Assembly: GCA_963578805.1 (NCBI GenBank)
Contig: CAUZDY010000089.1
Coordinates: 1-7,360, forward strand
DNA from: CAUZIB01 sp963578805
GTDB lineage: Bacteria; Acidobacteriota; Vicinamibacteria; Vicinamibacterales; UBA8438
Length of the DNA: 7,360 nt
Reading direction: 5' to 3'
How positions within the stretch are numbered: the first letter of the stretch is position 1; the number at the start of each line of letters is the position of its first letter. Positions 5,578 to 7,360 of this stretch are shown here, piece by piece. Both the position numbers and the translations under genes were made by a program. Under the pieces are notes generated by a model. It was not told the origin of the DNA and made no database searches. It worked only from the letters and a program-made list of their open reading frames with translations.

Positions 5578-5652
5578 GAGCCGGATGCGGCAGAACCCGC
5601 ACGTCCGGATCTGTGGGGGGCCAGGGTCAGCAACGACCCTGGTCTACCCGAC
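5578..5652 (+). ncRNA. Group II intron 3' end: domains V and VI
   Basis: Bases 5578-5611 make a 34-nt domain V: GAGCCGGATGCGG pairs with CCGCA and TCCGGATC around a two-base CG bulge, with the AGC triad at positions 2-4. Position 3 faces A rather than the usual U, and the loop AGAA is not a standard GNRA, so it is slightly decayed. Domain VI follows: CCAGGGTC (5621-5628), loop AGCAAC, GACCCTGG (5635-5642), then TCTACCC, in which A5646 is the expected bulged branch point and CCC (5647-5649) pairs with GGG (5618-5620). The 3' splice site should be at about 5651-5654. Domains I-III are absent, so the intron cannot splice in cis. Confidence 0.82.
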
Positions 5653-5914
5653 CGTTGATCGTCACGAAGACTTCATCCAGGAACCACGTATCTACAAGTC
5701 GACCTTGTCGTCGCTTCAACTTCCGAGCGTAATCGGGGCCGAACTTCCCGCACCACTGGCGAACGGTTTCGTATGACACGATGATGCCTCGTTCGGCCAG
5801 CAAATCCTCAACATCCCTGAAGCTCAGGCACTATCTGTAGTAGAGCCAGACGGCATGGCTGATGATTTCGGGCGGAAAGCGATGCCTCAGGTAGCGGGAT
5901 CAGCGAGTGTTCAT
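5640..5914 (-). pseudogene. IS6-family transposase, N-terminal half, broken
   Basis: From ATG at 5912-5914 the frame reads MNTR, TGA (5900-5902), SRYLRHRFPPEIISHAVWLY, R, TAG (5831-5833), CLSFRDVEDLLAERGIIVSY, ETVRQWCGKFGPDYARKLKR, DTWFLDEVFVTINGR. The FPPEII...SFRDVEDLLAERG...WCGKFGPDYA series is characteristic of IS6/IS240-type DDE transposases, and LDE holds the first catalytic Asp. Two stops interrupt it. After GR (about 5650) the homology ends exactly where the opposite-strand intron tail ends, so the later Asp and Glu are missing. Intact relatives are roughly 230 residues; about 90 remain. The element's outer end should lie upstream of 5914, between 5932 and about 6020, but no terminus is identified. 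Confidence 0.85.
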
Positions 5915-5931
5915 CCCGGCATTGTGCCGGG
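5915..5931. repeat. Perfect hairpin before the IS6 transposase start
   Basis: CCCGGCA and TGCCGGG form a perfect 7-bp stem with a 3-base TTG loop, directly adjacent to the transposase ATG on the minus strand. It could sequester the translation start of the transposase or be part of the element's leader. No T-run follows in either direction. Confidence 0.6.
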
Positions 5932-6131
5932 CGGAGAATTAACCTGACGATGCCAGACCGCCCCGGTCAGGGACGAGCTTCTGGTAGCCTGAGGAACAGT
6001 TAATGACGGAAGCACCGAAACTTCTGGTACATTTGAATTACTAGCGGATCCCCTGGTGCCGTCGGTCTCCGATTGGGCTGTTCGATACTAGAGATTCGTA
6101 CGCCCTTGGAGGTCGTAGGGGATGAAGAGAC
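5932..6131. other. Intergenic region between IS6 relic and DUF4178 gene
   Basis: No gene is visible. CTTCTGGTA occurs twice (near 5979 and 6020) in direct orientation, and one copy may belong to the IS6 element's outer end. A promoter for the DUF4178 gene must lie here or in the next 20 bases, but no box can be assigned. Confidence 0.4.
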
Positions 6132-6152
6132 GTGAGAGGGGGGACAGAGTCC

Positions 6153-6704
6153 ATGGGTCTCAGAAATCTCTTCGGTAAGAAGAAGAAGGATGGGAACGTA
6201 GAGCCGGACCCGATCGCCGACCTCGTTCTCGGTAAGCTCAAGGTCGGCTATCTGGTGGATTACGATCTGAAGACCTGGGAAGTGACGAGCTACTGCCGGT
6301 ACGAATTCGACGGAAACATCGTGAAGGAGTGGGAGATTACGGCCGGAGGACGTGAGAAACGCTACCTGGAGCTGGCCGACGGGCGCTGGTCCCTTTCAGA
6401 GAAGATCGTCATCGGCGCCATCGAAGGCGACATCCGGCGTCACATCCTTCGCGAGGAGGACCCGCCGAGCCGGGTCGTTCACAAGGGGAAGCAGTATCAC
6501 TTCGACAGTTCCTGTGCAGGATACATGTTCCTCAACGACGAAGGTGCCGGCGAAGTGGTGATCCGCTGGGAGTTCCTGGACGAAGACGAAGAGAGTTTCC
6601 TGGGTATCGAGCAGTGGAGCGAGTCCGAGTTCGGGGCCGCGACCGGCTCCTTCGTCGAAGATTACGAGTTCACGAGCATTCTCCCCGGGGGGGGCACGGA
6701 CTAA
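6153..6704 (+). CDS. DUF4178-containing protein
   Basis: A 183-residue cytoplasmic protein of unknown biochemistry. After a basic start (MGLRNLFGKKKKDG), residues about 22-175 form the DUF4178 fold: LKVGYLVDYDLKTWEVTSYC, EWEIT..REKRYLEL, WSLSEKIVIGAI, then HKGKQYHFDSSCAGYMF and VIRWEFLDEDEESFLGIEQW. The pattern is beta-rich with conserved aromatic and acidic residues. ATG at 6153 is preferred: GAGGGGGG sits about ten bases upstream, whereas the GTG at 6132 would put that site inside the gene. Stop TAA is at 6702. Seventy-eight bases later comes a lipoprotein on the same strand, probably in the same unit. In other genomes DUF4178 genes are often in membrane-stress or polyamine-linked clusters (memory, not tested here). 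The gene is intact, unlike everything immediately to its left. Confidence 0.85.
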   Translation: MGLRNLFGKKKKDGNVEPDPIADLVLGKLKVGYLVDYDLKTWEVTSYCRYEFDGNIVKEWEITAGGREKRYLELADGRWSLSEKIVIGAIEGDIRRHILREEDPPSRVVHKGKQYHFDSSCAGYMFLNDEGAGEVVIRWEFLDEDEESFLGIEQWSESEFGAATGSFVEDYEFTSILPGGGTD

Positions 6705-6714
6705 TTTTCCCCCC
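6687..6714 (+). repeat. G-run/C-run inverted repeat across the DUF4178 stop
   Basis: GGGGGGGG (6687-6694) in the last codons can pair with CCCCCC (6709-6714) around the stop codon, with TTTT in the loop rather than after the stem. It is not a standard terminator; it could slow transcription before the lipoprotein gene. Confidence 0.3.
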
Positions 6715-6782
6715 AGCAGGGTTGAAGTCTTACGCTACACTATGGCTGTACGCCTCTCCGTAGTCTGTGGTGGGAAACGATC

Positions 6783-7360
6783 ATGGAAACTAGCCTTCGC
6801 TGGATTGCGTGGATCGGCCTCTCTCTCGTCGTCGTGGGCTGTGTCGCCGGCGACCCCATCGAGCGATTGCAGGGCGATCTCGACCGTTACCCTGAGTACT
6901 CGGTCATCCTCGCGGACATGCGGGAGGAGGGAACGTTCTCGATCGACTATTGGCACCAATACCGGGTGACTACAGGCGAGAGGGAGGAAGGCTCTGACGA
7001 TCTCGTCTACGCCGAGAACATCCGAGATTGGGAACGGGTCGATCGCCGCACGTTCGCCAGATACCAGCCCTACCTCGGCATGGTGATTCTCTCGAAAGGC
7101 GCGGACGGAAACGTCGATCGTGACCAGCATCCACCCGGCTATCAGCACGTCGGCAACGACCGTTACGGCCAGTGGCGAGGCGATGGGCGAGGTGGATCTT
7201 TTTGGGAGTTCTACGGCCGGTATGCCCTGATGAGCCACATGATCGGCGGCTTTGGGAGGCCCATCTATCGTAACGACTGGAATAGTTATCGCGACTTTCG
7301 AGGCCGTGGCCAACCCTATTTCGGCTCTGGCGTGTATGGCACGAATGGTACGGTCACGAG
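6783..7360 (+). CDS. Lipoprotein of unknown function next to DUF4178 (3' end beyond window)
   Basis: ATG at 6783 opens 192 codons with no stop before the window edge. The start is a lipoprotein signal: METSLRWIAWIGLSLVVVGC, with lipobox VVGC and the lipidated Cys at residue 20. The mature part begins with an acidic stretch (GDPIERLQGDLDRYPEYSVI) and has a strand-rich domain (IDYWHQYRVTTG, VDRRTFARYQPYLGMVILSK). It ends in a Gly/Tyr/Arg-rich region: HPPGYQHVGNDRYGQWRGDG, GGSFWEFYGRYALMSHMIG, PIYRNDWNSY, QPYFGSGVYGTNG. Such PPGY...YGxW...FWEFYGRYA lipoproteins are found beside DUF4178 genes, which supports a shared role at the envelope; the function is unknown. The ribosome site is weak (GGTGGGAAACG). 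The opposite-strand 192-codon frame at 6735-7313 is a shadow of this gene. Confidence 0.82.
   Translation, partial: METSLRWIAWIGLSLVVVGCVAGDPIERLQGDLDRYPEYSVILADMREEGTFSIDYWHQYRVTTGEREEGSDDLVYAENIRDWERVDRRTFARYQPYLGMVILSKGADGNVDRDQHPPGYQHVGNDRYGQWRGDGRGGSFWEFYGRYALMSHMIGGFGRPIYRNDWNSYRDFRGRGQPYFGSGVYGTNGTVT

Noticed and set aside
5361..5633. 90-codon minus-strand frame
   Set aside because: It spans the mini-element and intron domain V antisense, so it cannot be a real gene.
3449..5914. Possible stop-codon recoding (Trp read at TAG/TGA/TAA)
   Set aside because: Intact genes here terminate with TAG, TAA and TGA and use TGG for Trp, and the relics also carry frameshifts and truncations, so decay explains the stops.
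6735..7313. 192-codon minus-strand frame
   Set aside because: It is antisense to the lipoprotein gene, whose lipobox and codon use are convincing; the minus frame has no motif.
1..7360. CRISPR array, retron or toxin-antitoxin pair
   Set aside because: No regularly spaced repeats, no reverse transcriptase beyond a doubtful scrap, and no overlapping small gene pair was found.

Overview
This is a GC-rich bacterial window that looks like an accessory, decaying region between two healthy stretches. A Gram-negative-type lifestyle is suggested by a secreted zinc protease with a signal peptide and by a lipoprotein, but nothing here fixes the phylum; an Acidobacteriota-like or proteobacterial host is only a guess.

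Layout. 1-861 (minus): the OrfA-side end of a dead IS3-family insertion sequence running off the left edge. OrfA and OrfB carry internal deletions, a frameshift and replaced catalytic residues. 862-1060 (minus): an unrecognised gene fragment cut by that element. 1171-3015 (plus): the one large intact gene, a 614-residue exported metzincin-type zinc protease with a C-terminal fascin-like beta-trefoil. 3009-3823: relics, namely the first 27 codons of a DNA methyltransferase, two unrecognised coding-like fragments on opposite strands, and a small membrane-protein gene with two in-frame stops. 4033-4082 (minus): the 3' half of a tRNA-Phe, degenerate. 4337-4393 and 5202-5258: two copies of a repeat with a hairpin whose stem sequence changes while pairing and the CGGG loop are kept. 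Between them lie a small intact 78-codon gene (4545-4781, minus) with a possible leaderless promoter and, upstream of it, the C-terminal part of a dead serine beta-lactamase-family hydrolase (4814-5155, minus). 5267-5359 (plus): a sulfotransferase scrap. 5376-5445: a 70-bp IS-derived mini-element with both inverted ends. 5578-5652 (plus): domains V and VI, the 3' end, of a group II intron, abutting a dead IS6-family transposase (5640-5914, minus). 6153-6704 and 6783-7360 (plus): two intact neighbouring genes, a DUF4178 protein and a lipoprotein that runs off the right edge.

Functionally, the protease acts alone, and the DUF4178 protein and lipoprotein are probably a pair. Everything from about 3010 to 6000, apart from the 78-codon gene, reads as a graveyard of truncated host genes and mobile elements. 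No intact new multigene system is visible. The most unusual items are the covarying repeat pair, the intron tail joined to a transposase gene in antisense orientation, and the 70-bp mini-element.
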